Shown in pieces: positions 52,540 through 61,366 of a stretch of 64,000 nt of DNA. The position numbers and the translations under genes are program-made. The notes below the pieces were generated by a model that ran no database searches, was not told the DNA's origin, and saw only the letters and a list, made by a program, of their open reading frames with translations. How positions within the stretch are numbered: position 1 is the first letter of the stretch; each line of letters opens with the position of its first letter. This DNA comes from Legionellaceae bacterium (GTDB taxonomy: Bacteria > Pseudomonadota > Gammaproteobacteria > Legionellales > Legionellaceae): contig JARGPP010000002.1 in assembly GCA_029210085.1 (NCBI GenBank), positions 44,972 through 108,971 of the forward strand, read 5' to 3'.

Positions 52540-53525
52540 AAACATTCACACCGCTTCAACAACAACTTTTAGAAATACTCTCAGATGGCCAATGCCATAG
52601 TGGACAACACCTAGGAGAGACACTCGGTATTTCACGAACAGCTATCTGGAAACACATCGAAAAATTTGAAGCACTTGGACTGACTATTTTACGTATACCT
52701 AAACAAGGCTATTGCCTTAAACACCCATTTATTCCTCTGTCTAAAACACGTATCCAGCAAGAACTCAATACACAGCTCAATCAGCCGATTGACTGCCATG
52801 TATTTGCTTCTATCGATTCAAGCAATCGATTTTTAAAAACACAGTCGCCTGTGTCGAAACTAACCTGCTGCCTCACCGAGACACAAACGGCTGGGCGTGG
52901 GCGATTTGGTCGGCACTGGTACTCACCCTTTGGTGAAAATATATACTGTTCCTTGGGTCTACATATCGAAGGCGATCCATCTCATCTAGCAGGCTTAAGC
53001 CTTGTTGTCAGCCTTGCAATGCATACTGTTCTTCAAAAATATGCTGAGCAAAATCCAATTAAAATCAAATGGCCCAATGACTTATTATGGCATGATAAAA
53101 AACTAGCGGGCACACTGATTGAGATGACAGCAGAGGGTAATCATGGTGCTGATGTTATTATCGGTATGGGCTTAAACATTAATAGCATCACTGGTCCTCA
53201 AAAAAATATTCATAAGCCATGGTGTTCATTACAAGAAATCACACAACTTTCTTTAGACAGAAATGTGCTGATTGTTGAACTCATATCAACACTCAATACA
53301 CAATTAAATATTTTTATCGAATACGGATTTAAGGCCTTTCAAGCCGCATGGAATAAACTCGATTACCTTAAGAATCAACACATCACCCTGTCACAACCAA
53401 CAGGTTCAATTACAGGAAAAGGATGTGGTGTCAATCAAGCAGGCTATTTACTACTCAAAGATAAGATGGGTGTAACACATACACTGTCTTCAGGGGATAC
53501 AACTTTGGCCCAGGAAAATACCTAA
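52536..53525 (+). CDS. birA: Bifunctional biotin operon repressor/biotin-protein ligase
   Basis: Attaches biotin to the AccB carrier and can repress biotin genes. The 329 residues start at ATG 52536, coupled to the preceding transferase; the longer ORF to 52437 lies inside that gene. The N-terminal winged helix (LSDGQCHSGQHLGETLGIS) is DNA-binding. The ligase domain has TQTAGRGRFGRHWYSPFG, IKWPNDLLWHDKKLAGTLIE and a small C-terminal domain. A role with accA, 1 kb away, fits fatty acid synthesis. Confidence 0.95.
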   Translation: MKTFTPLQQQLLEILSDGQCHSGQHLGETLGISRTAIWKHIEKFEALGLTILRIPKQGYCLKHPFIPLSKTRIQQELNTQLNQPIDCHVFASIDSSNRFLKTQSPVSKLTCCLTETQTAGRGRFGRHWYSPFGENIYCSLGLHIEGDPSHLAGLSLVVSLAMHTVLQKYAEQNPIKIKWPNDLLWHDKKLAGTLIEMTAEGNHGADVIIGMGLNINSITGPQKNIHKPWCSLQEITQLSLDRNVLIVELISTLNTQLNIFIEYGFKAFQAAWNKLDYLKNQHITLSQPTGSITGKGCGVNQAGYLLLKDKMGVTHTLSSGDTTLAQENT

Positions 53526-53537
53526 GCCAAAATCATA

Positions 53538-53750
53538 TTAATTTGCTTCGTCTTCTATGGTATTACCAGGCGAAGAATCGCCTTCTTTTTCTTGTTGAAT
53601 ACGTAAGTAAATTTCTTCGCGGTGAACCGAGACGTCTTTAGGTGCATTAATGCCTAAACGAACTTGGTTTCCTTTAACCCCTAAAACTGTGATGTTAACA
53701 TCGTCACCGATGATCAATGTTTCACCGATTCGTCGTGTCAAAATTAACAT
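53538..53750 (-). CDS. csrA: Carbon storage regulator CsrA
   Basis: RNA-binding global regulator that binds GGA in hairpins and controls translation. 70 residues from ATG 53750, giving the family start [16 protein letters not shown] with GGGAGA upstream; ten codons of upstream ORF are not conserved. The C-terminal alpha helix is followed by an acidic tail longer than in E. coli (61 residues). The leader contains AGGAT and GGGAG just before the start, possible autoregulatory sites. It acts downstream of the BarA/GacS-type kinase encoded at 34.9 kb, via small RNAs not seen here. Confidence 0.95.
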   Translation of the reverse strand: MLILTRRIGETLIIGDDVNITVLGVKGNQVRLGINAPKDVSVHREEIYLRIQQEKEGDSSPGNTIEDEAN

Positions 53751-53836
53751 ATTAATATTCTCCCTAATCCTAAAGATCAATTACCCAGATTAATTAAAAG
53801 GCAATTAGATCTTAATTAAAACAAATGTCGCTACTC

Positions 53837-53845
53837 ATTATAACA
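53837..53845 (-). promoter_or_regulatory. Extended -10 promoter of csrA
   Basis: On the minus strand TGTTATAAT, an extended -10 (TGn + perfect TATAAT), with a weak -35. The expected start near 53830 gives an 80-nt leader. Confidence 0.45.
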
Positions 53846-53865
53846 AACAGATGCTTAACAAAACC

Positions 53866-54879
53866 TTAAGACTCACGGCCTGCTTTAAAAAAAACAACCA
53901 AAGCAATTAATGGGATATACGCCATACAAATACCCCATACAGGACTCAAGATGCCAAGCCCCACACACCAAGCAATGGGCAGTAACCAAGCAAGATTAAT
54001 CAACAAAACACCGAATGTCACAGGCGGATGACATCCAAAACGGCGTGCAGCATGTTGATAAGCATGCATTGAATGCGCTTGATATATTTTTTCCAGACGT
54101 ACCATGCGACATAACAAAGTATAGGTTGCATCCACAATAAATACACCCAGCATGATCACCCAGCTCCAGAAAAAGAGCGGATTAACATGAGCTGACTGAA
54201 TCGACAACACCGCAAAAATGAACCCTAAAAAACCACTCCCTGCATCTCCCATAAAAATTCGTGCCGAAGGAAAATTCCAACACAAAAACCCTAACACACC
54301 TGATGCCAACACCAATGGCAGGACCATCAATCCAACATCCCCTGTCAAATGATACAGCCCAACCATACCCAGGCATACTGAAAAAGCCTCAATTCCCGCA
54401 AGCCCATCAATACCATCCATAAAATTATATAGGTTCAACAACCATACCAAATAAAATAAGGCAAAAACATTGGCTAAAATACCAGGCGTTAATGTTATCC
54501 ATCCAAACGCAATGGGCGGCATTCCTCCCACCCAATACAATGCCAAAATACCTGCAACTACATGCCCAAGCAAACGCACAGCACTCGGAACATGTCCGTG
54601 ATCATCTAAAAAACCAAGACTCGCAATAAAAACACCCGCACTCGCCAAAGCAACACTGCCATTAGGTGCAAGAAAATGTGCACCCTCAAGATAAGGAACC
54701 GTCACCAAAATTCCAACCACAAATGCAATACCCCCACCACGTGGTGTTGGCAATGTATGTGCACTACGTTCATTAGGAATATCAAGCACTTGACGATATA
54801 AAGCATAACGTCGCAAACACCACGTCAACATGAATGTTAGAGCAAATATCATGATTAAATAAAAGGTCATATTGACCAT
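53866..54879 (-). CDS. WecA/MraY-like undecaprenyl-phosphate sugar-phosphate transferase
   Basis: Polytopic membrane enzyme that starts polysaccharide or O-antigen synthesis by moving a sugar phosphate, usually GlcNAc-1-P, to undecaprenyl phosphate. Of 337 residues with about ten membrane helices, the key motifs are TPRGGGIAF, FLDDHGHVPSAVR, NLYNFMDGIDGLAG and IFMGDAGSGFLGFIF. WbpL and WecA types cannot be separated by eye; the sugar donor is undecided. The start is ATG 54879 with GAGGAA 8 nt upstream. It is preceded by chagasin-like and small membrane protein genes on the same strand. Confidence 0.92.
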   Translation of the reverse strand: MVNMTFYLIMIFALTFMLTWCLRRYALYRQVLDIPNERSAHTLPTPRGGGIAFVVGILVTVPYLEGAHFLAPNGSVALASAGVFIASLGFLDDHGHVPSAVRLLGHVVAGILALYWVGGMPPIAFGWITLTPGILANVFALFYLVWLLNLYNFMDGIDGLAGIEAFSVCLGMVGLYHLTGDVGLMVLPLVLASGVLGFLCWNFPSARIFMGDAGSGFLGFIFAVLSIQSAHVNPLFFWSWVIMLGVFIVDATYTLLCRMVRLEKIYQAHSMHAYQHAARRFGCHPPVTFGVLLINLAWLLPIAWCVGLGILSPVWGICMAYIPLIALVVFFKAGRES

Positions 54880-54945
54880 TACTGCGTTTCCTCTAAAAAA
54901 ACGGTTTAAAAAGCTTGGACATCATGCATTTTTTCTAGAAACGGG

Positions 54946-55338
54946 TCAATTTTTCGAAAGATCTTTTTTAGAAAAATGAACTGTCACCTCAGTGCAAGTA
55001 CTCGATTCAGATTCCCAAGCTCTCGCATGACGAAAACAAAGGACTGTTGACTCAGGACAAGGTGCATTCTCTTTTTGTTTAAAATAAAATATATGCATGC
55101 CTGAAGCGCCCATACGCTTTGTTTCCGGGGCAACATATAAATCTTTTTCAAAGCTGAAGCGCTCTCTATCATACTTTTGAAGTGTCCATTGAAATCCTGT
55201 CGTAGGATTTGCCGGGAGTTTCACTTCAAAGCGAGCACAAGTCATCGCATTAAACAACACTTGCTCGGATGACGAGAGCGCATCTGCTGATAAAACATAA
55301 AAAAACATTATACTCAAACAATAAAAGTACTTTTTCAT
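54946..55338 (-). CDS. Chagasin-like (I42) cysteine-protease inhibitor, exported
   Basis: Protein of 130 residues with a signal peptide (MKKYFYCLSIMFFYVLSADA) and the immunoglobulin-like chagasin fold. The inhibitor loops are visible: NPTTGFQW (residues 44-51), GASGMHIFYF (middle loop) and RHARAWE (C-terminal loop). Chagasins block papain-family cysteine proteases; bacterial ones are found in some host-associated species. It begins directly at the stop of the upstream small membrane protein gene (TAG-ATG), so the pair is co-translated. Whether it guards the bacterium or acts on a host protease is unknown. Confidence 0.82.
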   Translation of the reverse strand: MKKYFYCLSIMFFYVLSADALSSSEQVLFNAMTCARFEVKLPANPTTGFQWTLQKYDRERFSFEKDLYVAPETKRMGASGMHIFYFKQKENAPCPESTVLCFRHARAWESESSTCTEVTVHFSKKDLSKN

Positions 55339-55635
55339 CTATTTTTCAGCCACTGTTTTTTTAGGTTTAGCCTTAGGTTTTGCTTTAGGCGTAGGCTTGT
55401 CCTCAACACAACACATACCATCATGGTGATGATGGCCATGATGCGTTTCACAACCACAACACAGACCTTTTCGCTTACAAAGCATAGCACCTACAATAAA
55501 CATCCCCAGAATACCTAAGCCATTCATGGTTATTAATGTTAAAATTGTTGCCACAATAATAAATCCCGCTCCAAGTAATCCCATGAAGCCAGACCAGCAC
55601 TCTGATGTCATTCCACATTTTTTACCGTTTTTCAT
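55339..55635 (-). CDS. Small membrane protein with His/Cys-rich segment
   Basis: Protein of 98 residues with a perfect AGGAGG Shine-Dalgarno before the ATG. Two hydrophobic segments (about 14-33 and 38-52) are followed by a metal-site-like stretch CCGCETHHGHHHHDGMCC (about 59-76) and a Lys/Pro/Ala-rich tail (KPKAKPKAKPKK). The Cys/His cluster suggests binding of a transition metal such as Zn, Cu or Ni, but no family is recognised. It shares a transcript with the chagasin-like gene. Confidence 0.72.
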   Translation of the reverse strand: MKNGKKCGMTSECWSGFMGLLGAGFIIVATILTLITMNGLGILGMFIVGAMLCKRKGLCCGCETHHGHHHHDGMCCVEDKPTPKAKPKAKPKKTVAEK

Positions 55636-55721
55636 CTCATCCTCCTAAAAGGTAGCAAACATAAAACTACACTATTAATAATAGAACAAATGGATTTAAT
55701 ATCAAACAATAATAATTTGGG

Positions 55722-56423
55722 TTATTTATTATTCTGATTTAAGTTTAATTGCCTCTCATATAGTCGGTTAATTATCTGACTATCAACTTTCAGAAAGTAC
55801 AAAAATTTAATCCATTGGTTCATGATAAATTGCTTATAAATTCCCCTCTTTAAAAACCGCACTGAAGATGTCATCACAAGTTCGGGCAACAAACAGGGTT
55901 TACATTGAGCGCGTAAATGATTTGAAAGTGCCGTATCTTCAAAAATAGCAATATCGGGTATGGCTGCTACTTGTAATAGAGCCCTATTAATTATCATGCA
56001 ATGATCTAAATAGACAATGTTTTTTCTCTTAACACGGACTTGATTAGAGTACCAAGAAATAAATTTCAAAAAAAAGTGACTCTCATCAAATTGATGTGTA
56101 AATGCAGCCCATGTCAACTTTTTATGCTGTGTTTTCAGCAATAATAGCCCCTCATCTGAAATCACTGAACGAGGATGCTGTAATAAAATTATCGATGAAC
56201 CAGCCAGCTCAATGCCCAAATTTAATCGTGCAGCACGTGTTGATGCTTGCAAAACCTCCACTCGTACGCCTTGTTGTTTAATCCAAGCTACAGTGCCATC
56301 TGTTGAGCCTCCATCCACACACAACACTTCAAAAAAAGGATCAGCTTTAAATTGATTCAAGATTTTTAATAAATACGGATTATTTTTTTCATTAAAAACC
56401 GAAACAATCACGCTTATTTTCAA
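55722..56423 (-). CDS. Glycosyltransferase family 2
   Basis: Cytoplasmic-face glycosyltransferase of 233 residues. The GT-A fold starts SVIVSVFNEKNNPYL, the nucleotide motif VDGGSTDGT follows (about 36-44), and AARLNLGIELAGSSIILL precedes the donor/acceptor site, with IAIFEDTALSNHLRA as the ED-type motif. It resembles the compact GT2 group (TIGR04283-like). The start is a TTG (56423), eight nucleotides after AAAGGAG, unusual but well placed. The sugar and acceptor are unknown; nearby envelope genes suggest a cell-surface role. Confidence 0.85.
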   Translation of the reverse strand: MKISVIVSVFNEKNNPYLLKILNQFKADPFFEVLCVDGGSTDGTVAWIKQQGVRVEVLQASTRAARLNLGIELAGSSIILLQHPRSVISDEGLLLLKTQHKKLTWAAFTHQFDESHFFLKFISWYSNQVRVKRKNIVYLDHCMIINRALLQVAAIPDIAIFEDTALSNHLRAQCKPCLLPELVMTSSVRFLKRGIYKQFIMNQWIKFLYFLKVDSQIINRLYERQLNLNQNNK

Positions 56424-56538
56424 GATAATATCTCCTTTTACTTAAACACCATCATGACCAAAAAATCCCATCCCTGCAAACCTTTCCATTTCTTGCTACG
56501 CTTTGAAGTAGGGTGTTTCTAAAACAAAAGGAAAAATC

Positions 56539-57402
56539 ATGTTAAGGACTGCTTCGACAAGCCTAATATTTTTATTGCTCACGAGTCTAACGCCTTGCTT
56601 TTCAGAAGCAGTGACGCCTCCTGAAAAAACGGAACCACCTATTCGTGAAATAGCCATTACACTTGACGATTTGCCACTGGTTGGCTCAACAGGCCATAAT
56701 GAAGCAGCACTTAAACGCGAACATGACCGATTTTTCCGCATTTTAGATACCTTAGTTGAAAACAAGGTACCTGCCACAGGCTTTGTGATTGCAGGTGCTA
56801 TTGGAAAGGGGCAATGGGAATTTCTAGAAGCTTTTCATGATGCAGGACTAACCATCGGTAATCATACTTATTCTCATGCCAATCTAAACAGCATGTCTGC
56901 TGAAAAATACATCGAAAATGTCGAGCACGCCGATAAAATATTAAATCCTTTAATGTCACATCCCAGATATTTCAGATACCCCTATCTTGCCGAAGGTCGT
57001 GGAGAAAAAAAAGCAGCCGTTCAAGCTTATCTAGCGCAGCATGACTACATTATTGCACCCATTACAATTGATACCAAAGATTTTCGCTTTAACAGTCAAC
57101 TCTATCGCGTGCCCTATCGTGCTCGTCCAAAGTATCTTCCTAAACTCAAAAAACAATATTTAAGTTATATTTGGAAGCAAACACTTCGTGCTGAAAAAAA
57201 GGCAAACGGAAAGCCTGTAAGACAAATCATTTTGCTGCATTCAAACTTACTCAATAGCCATTTCATCGGTGATATTATTAAACTCTACCGCGACCATGGC
57301 TATCAGTTTATTACCTTAAAAGAAGCCCTAGAAAAACCAGCCCAAACAACCTCGATGGAGTATATCGACAAAACATTAGAAAAAAATCAAAAAGCCACAT
57401 AA
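56539..57402 (+). CDS. Exported polysaccharide deacetylase
   Basis: Periplasmic NodB-type deacetylase of 287 residues with a signal peptide (cleavage near SEAVT). The catalytic Asp pair is in AITLDDLPLVG (about 38-48), the zinc His pair in NHTYSHANLNS (about 112-122), and RYFRYPYLAEGRG follows. Substrates of this family include peptidoglycan, poly-GlcNAc and other N-acetylated glycans. AAAGGA precedes the ATG. Divergent from the GT2 gene. Confidence 0.9.
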   Translation: MLRTASTSLIFLLLTSLTPCFSEAVTPPEKTEPPIREIAITLDDLPLVGSTGHNEAALKREHDRFFRILDTLVENKVPATGFVIAGAIGKGQWEFLEAFHDAGLTIGNHTYSHANLNSMSAEKYIENVEHADKILNPLMSHPRYFRYPYLAEGRGEKKAAVQAYLAQHDYIIAPITIDTKDFRFNSQLYRVPYRARPKYLPKLKKQYLSYIWKQTLRAEKKANGKPVRQIILLHSNLLNSHFIGDIIKLYRDHGYQFITLKEALEKPAQTTSMEYIDKTLEKNQKAT

Positions 57403-57472
57403 AATTTGGGTTGTTCTTAATGCTTTATTTGCAGATAATAGCGGGCTGTGTACTATTTTATAATAAATAACG

Positions 57473-57745
57473 ATGACAAAAACAGTTGCTTGCCAAAAAC
57501 TAAATCAAACCCTTGATGCCCTAGAATCCCCACCTTTTCCAGGGCCTTTGGGCACTCGTATTCATGAACACATTTCACAAAAAGCCTGGAACGCATGGTT
57601 AACGCATCAAACCATGCTCATCAACGAATATAGACTGTCATTAATTGACCCTAAAGCACGTGCTTTTCTACAAGAAGAAATGGAAAAGTACTTTTTTGGT
57701 GAAAGTTCAACACCCCCGGCTGGATTTTCGGAAGAAAAAAGTTAG
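57473..57745 (+). CDS. yggX: Fe(2+)-trafficking protein
   Basis: Small iron-handling protein of 90 residues that protects Fe-S enzymes from oxidative damage. It matches Ygg[21 protein letters not shown] at the start, the conserved Cys near residue 7, [29 protein letters not shown] and the C-terminal [12 protein letters not shown]. In E. coli yggX follows mutY, but here mutY is 15 kb upstream. No strong Shine-Dalgarno is visible before the ATG. It lies just before tRNA-Phe. Confidence 0.95.
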   Translation: MTKTVACQKLNQTLDALESPPFPGPLGTRIHEHISQKAWNAWLTHQTMLINEYRLSLIDPKARAFLQEEMEKYFFGESSTPPAGFSEEKS

Positions 57746-57752
57746 TTTTTAC

Positions 57753-57781
57753 TTGACTCTGGCCGCGAGTCAGCGTTTAAT
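57753..57781 (+). promoter_or_regulatory. tRNA-Phe promoter
   Basis: TTGACT (57753-57758), a 17-nt spacer and TTTAAT (57776-57781), with a GC-containing discriminator before the tRNA. It overlaps the region just after the yggX stop codon. Confidence 0.7.
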
Positions 57782-57793
57782 ACGCTCCTGTGT

Positions 57794-57869
57794 GGCCAGG
57801 TAGCTCAGTCGGTAGAGCAAAGGACTGAAAATCCTTGTGTCCCTGGTTCGATTCCAGGTCTGGCCACCA
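57794..57869 (+). tRNA. tRNA-Phe (GAA)
   Basis: Cloverleaf of 76 nt with encoded CCA. The acceptor stem GGCCAGG pairs with TCTGGCC (one G-T pair), the D arm is GCTCAGTCGGTAGAGC, the anticodon stem AAGGA/TCCTT holds the loop CTGAAAA with GAA, and the T arm is CCTGGTTCGATTCCAGG. It marks the junction between ordinary chromosome and the accessory segment that follows; tRNA genes are common integration sites. Confidence 0.97.
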
Positions 57870-57960
57870 TCCTTATTGAGTTAATCAGAATACCCCCTAA
57901 CACATATCCTATCATTTTATAAACCTATAAACCCCGGGTCTTTGGGTCTTTCCCATTTAA

Positions 57961-58110
57961 GGGGGCACTCATTTAACAACACAGCACCCTAACACGGGTT
58001 CTATAATTTTCAATGGAAGCGCTGATAAAGCCAAGGTTCTTCTAAAAATTGCCAATGACTTGAATACGCTTTGTTTGATCACATCCACACCTTCACACTT
58101 CACACTTTAA
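57961..58110 (+). pseudogene. Coding relic between tRNA-Phe and the coiled-coil gene
   Basis: The 347 bp after tRNA-Phe hold no intact gene. An open frame of 49 codons without a start codon, ending at TAA 58108, encodes FNGSADKAKVLLKIANDL, which reads like part of a real protein, with a low-quality tail from short CACTTCACACTT repeats. The upstream part (57870-57960) shows only short GGGTCTTT repeats. This is probably a scrap of a gene lost by rearrangement near the tRNA. No family recognised. Confidence 0.25.
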
Positions 58111-58216
58111 ATTTTAAACTTTAAACCATCCATTAAAACCGCTATTGGTTTAAACTTGAATAAGAACCATAAAGGTACTATATGTTTATAATATACACAA
58201 GAAAAATAATAAACTA

Positions 58217-61200
58217 ATGATACCTGATAACGACGCTGAATATAACCACCCTCAAAGAAGCACGATCACTGTTTCTTCACAAGACCTGGACCAATTGGAT
58301 GCCAATTTAATTCGACTGAGAAATGAGTTAGAGGCTGTAGAAGAAGAGCTCAGACCAATAGAAGCAATAAAAGTAGATATCAGCCTCAAAAAAAACTTCC
58401 TAGAACAGGCAGAAGAACAACTCAAAAGTGTTCATCGCATCTTTAATCCTAATCAGTACGCAGAAAGAAAACAATTAGTTACGTCCCTTCAGGCCGAGTT
58501 AGACGCAAGCGAAGAAAGCCTTCAAAAAATGCAGAATAATTTAATTAAGAGCATTGAGCACCAGGAAGCTTTAAAAACAACCATGCAGGAGCAAGAAGCA
58601 CTTTATATGTCTATCGCTCAGGGCATAGAAGATGGTGACACACGCTATGCAGCCACAACAAGGGTTGAAGAAGAAATACCAGACCATTCCAAGATTCTTT
58701 CTGAATATGAAAAGCAAAAACCAGAACGTGAACGATTGCTGATAAAAGCAGAGCGAGAACGCGCAACTGTCGAAACACTATTACAAAGTGTTTATCAAAA
58801 CACACAGGAACTAGCCATTCAAGAGTCAAACCAACGCTCCCTAAAATACGCCCAAAAACTCATTGAACAGACCGTTACTTTTGGTGATGATGAAGTCACC
58901 ATTAACCACCAAAAGTTAGCCTTACTGATTACGCTACAAAATGACATGGAGCGAGGCAGTGCCAATATTCATCGCTTAAGACATCGAAATATCTTAATTC
59001 GCGCATTAGATGTGATTTGGAGTTTTTTAACAAGAACACCCACCGACAAACAAAAAGCAAAAGCAGAGTTCAAGCAAAAAAAAGCGGCTTATGACACATT
59101 ATGCAAGGATATATCAAAAGAACTTGAAGCAACAAATCAAGCTGTAGATGGTGCCCACTTTAATTTAGAGGATTTAAACCAAGCATTACAATCACACACT
59201 AACTTGGATACATTAGAAGCCGAAATTAAAGAACTTAAAATCCTACTAGACTTTAACCTCGAAGCGAAAAGAAAAGAACTGATTGAACGATGCCAACCTC
59301 ACAGCATTCATCCAGGGGCCATTACTGAGAGCAGAGCTTCTAATCAAGCCAAACAAGTACTCTCGCATTTCTTAAATAACCCAGAAGAAAGAACATATCA
59401 AAATTTAAAACAATTCTTACAGAGCAAACAAGGGAAAGCAGCACTCACCGATGAACAACTCATGATTTTATTGCGCGATGTAGGAGATATTTACTCTGAA
59501 GTGAAAAACTTACTCCCTCAAGAAGAGTTTTTAACTATCGATGCTACCCATATGATGACTTTGGCATCGAAGACTTTTGTGACGACAACAGAACAAATAG
59601 AAGAATTAAAGCTAGAAAAAAGAGAACTGACCCCTTTGACTGAAAAACACCAAGAAACAGTCAAAGACTACGAACTGCGTATAGACCAAAATACCAATGC
59701 ATTAGAATCAGTTTATCTTCTTTCATTTTTAGCAAAAAAACACCTGCAAGTCCTCAAAAACAAACTGCTTCAATCAAATACTTTAAATGATATAACAAAA
59801 AATGAGCTCAAAGATGAAATTGAGGCTTTAGAAATAGCCATTGTGAAAATACATACAAAGATTAATCACATGAAACAAGCGCTTCCAGACCATGTAGCCC
59901 AACCCGTTGAAGCGTTTTTTGGAATGCTCGATATCAATAAGCATGATGGAAATATCATTTTTCTCATGCGTCATTACTCGCTAGAAATGGATGCGTTTTA
60001 TCAAATATTAAGTGAGTACAGCGATAATCAAGATATTTTAAGTCAGCCCCTTACTTTTTACAAAATACAACAACTTAGAGATAAGTTAGAACCTGAAAAA
60101 TGGTCTGAATTCAGCGCTAGAGTCACAGGGCTTCCTTGCATCAGAGAACGATATGAACTAGATAATCTGGAGCAAATTAATCGGCTTCTTGCCGACTTGG
60201 CACTTTCCGAGACACAATCCTTCAACGATGTGGGCGAGCGTTTATTCACTGCCCTTGATAATATTGCAGATGAGATTAACAATCTACCCGAAACAGAAAA
60301 AGACGCTGCTTGTGACCTATATAACCCTATTTTAGAAGCGTTTAATGCTAAGCCTGCAGATTCCATGACTGCACTCAAAGAAGCAACCGCTCAACTTCAA
60401 TCCGCACTCAGTACGGAGCAAGCGCTTCAAGTTCTCGTCCATATTCCAAGTTTAGATACTTTAAAACAAACCATTCATCTCTTACATAATGATCGAAACT
60501 CTTTGTTAGAAGCTGCAAGCAAAGAGAATCAATTAGATGAAGTTTTATTCGCTGATATAGAAGACGCACTTTACTCATTTGAAACCGCATTAGACTCACT
60601 CTCTGAAGCAGAAGAAACAGCTGCACGGGCAATATATGACCCATTAATCACAGCCTTTAATACCGCCCCCCTTGATACAATTGTCGATAAAAGAGTGGCT
60701 GTTAGTCAGCTTAAAGTTGGACTCAATGCTTTTGAAATGAAACGTTTTTTTCAAAAACGTCCTGAACTTTCTGATTTGCTAAACGCTATGAACAGACTCA
60801 ATGGTGATGGAAACTTATTTAAATGTGTCGAAATAACGCCCGAAGAAATGCGAACAACAGGTCGATTCGTAGATCAAGTTCATCACAATCAAGCCCGAAT
60901 TCAAGCCATTGATACTCAACTACCCGCTCTTGAGGAAAAACGTGACGAGTTGGCTCGCCATCTAAAAGCAATCGATGAAGGAGATATCGATACTTCCTTT
61001 CAATCCAGCATTATTCAAGCATTAATGAATGACTGTAAGAAGCCTACGATTCGACATGCTGAAGTACGTGTTGCGCTGAAAAACTTTTTAAGCTACCCAA
61101 CAGCACGTTTATTCTCAAATTTTAAAGACGCACTCTCTAAAAACCCGAACAGTTTGACCTCCTCAACCGTTGGTCCTCTCCTTCAACGTGCTGGCGAAAT

Positions 61201-61357
61201 CTACCCACAAATTGAGCATGCCTGCCAGACTGTCAATAACAAAACAACTTCAGCTGAATTGAAAGAACAAATAGAGCATTTAAAACCATCCGAAACCGAA
61301 ACACCATCAGGTCCAAGACCACCCGGAAGCTCTAATAACCCTATCGGTGGCGGATAG
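58217..61357 (+). CDS. Large coiled-coil protein with internal repeats (1046 aa)
   Basis: Orphan protein without signal peptide, membrane segment or catalytic motif. Long heptad-rich regions occur at about 20-230 and 420-590. Two kinds of internal repeat are visible. About residues 675-740 and 785-850 both read ALD...L-x-EAE-type helices followed by DPLITAFNTAP or NPILEAFNAKP. About 385-440 and 955-1010 share FLxxPxxRxxxNxKxxL and a GxIYxxxxx motif. The C-terminal tail is Pro/Gly/Ser-rich (GPRPPGSSNNPIGGG). A weak TATAAT is upstream but no clear Shine-Dalgarno. Its place after tRNA-Phe and next to IS material suggests acquired DNA. Effector or structural roles are both possible. Confidence 0.78.
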   Translation: MIPDNDAEYNHPQRSTITVSSQDLDQLDANLIRLRNELEAVEEELRPIEAIKVDISLKKNFLEQAEEQLKSVHRIFNPNQYAERKQLVTSLQAELDASEESLQKMQNNLIKSIEHQEALKTTMQEQEALYMSIAQGIEDGDTRYAATTRVEEEIPDHSKILSEYEKQKPERERLLIKAERERATVETLLQSVYQNTQELAIQESNQRSLKYAQKLIEQTVTFGDDEVTINHQKLALLITLQNDMERGSANIHRLRHRNILIRALDVIWSFLTRTPTDKQKAKAEFKQKKAAYDTLCKDISKELEATNQAVDGAHFNLEDLNQALQSHTNLDTLEAEIKELKILLDFNLEAKRKELIERCQPHSIHPGAITESRASNQAKQVLSHFLNNPEERTYQNLKQFLQSKQGKAALTDEQLMILLRDVGDIYSEVKNLLPQEEFLTIDATHMMTLASKTFVTTTEQIEELKLEKRELTPLTEKHQETVKDYELRIDQNTNALESVYLLSFLAKKHLQVLKNKLLQSNTLNDITKNELKDEIEALEIAIVKIHTKINHMKQALPDHVAQPVEAFFGMLDINKHDGNIIFLMRHYSLEMDAFYQILSEYSDNQDILSQPLTFYKIQQLRDKLEPEKWSEFSARVTGLPCIRERYELDNLEQINRLLADLALSETQSFNDVGERLFTALDNIADEINNLPETEKDAACDLYNPILEAFNAKPADSMTALKEATAQLQSALSTEQALQVLVHIPSLDTLKQTIHLLHNDRNSLLEAASKENQLDEVLFADIEDALYSFETALDSLSEAEETAARAIYDPLITAFNTAPLDTIVDKRVAVSQLKVGLNAFEMKRFFQKRPELSDLLNAMNRLNGDGNLFKCVEITPEEMRTTGRFVDQVHHNQARIQAIDTQLPALEEKRDELARHLKAIDEGDIDTSFQSSIIQALMNDCKKPTIRHAEVRVALKNFLSYPTARLFSNFKDALSKNPNSLTSSTVGPLLQRAGEIYPQIEHACQTVNNKTTSAELKEQIEHLKPSETETPSGPRPPGSSNNPIGGG

Positions 61358-61366
61358 ACTTTGATA

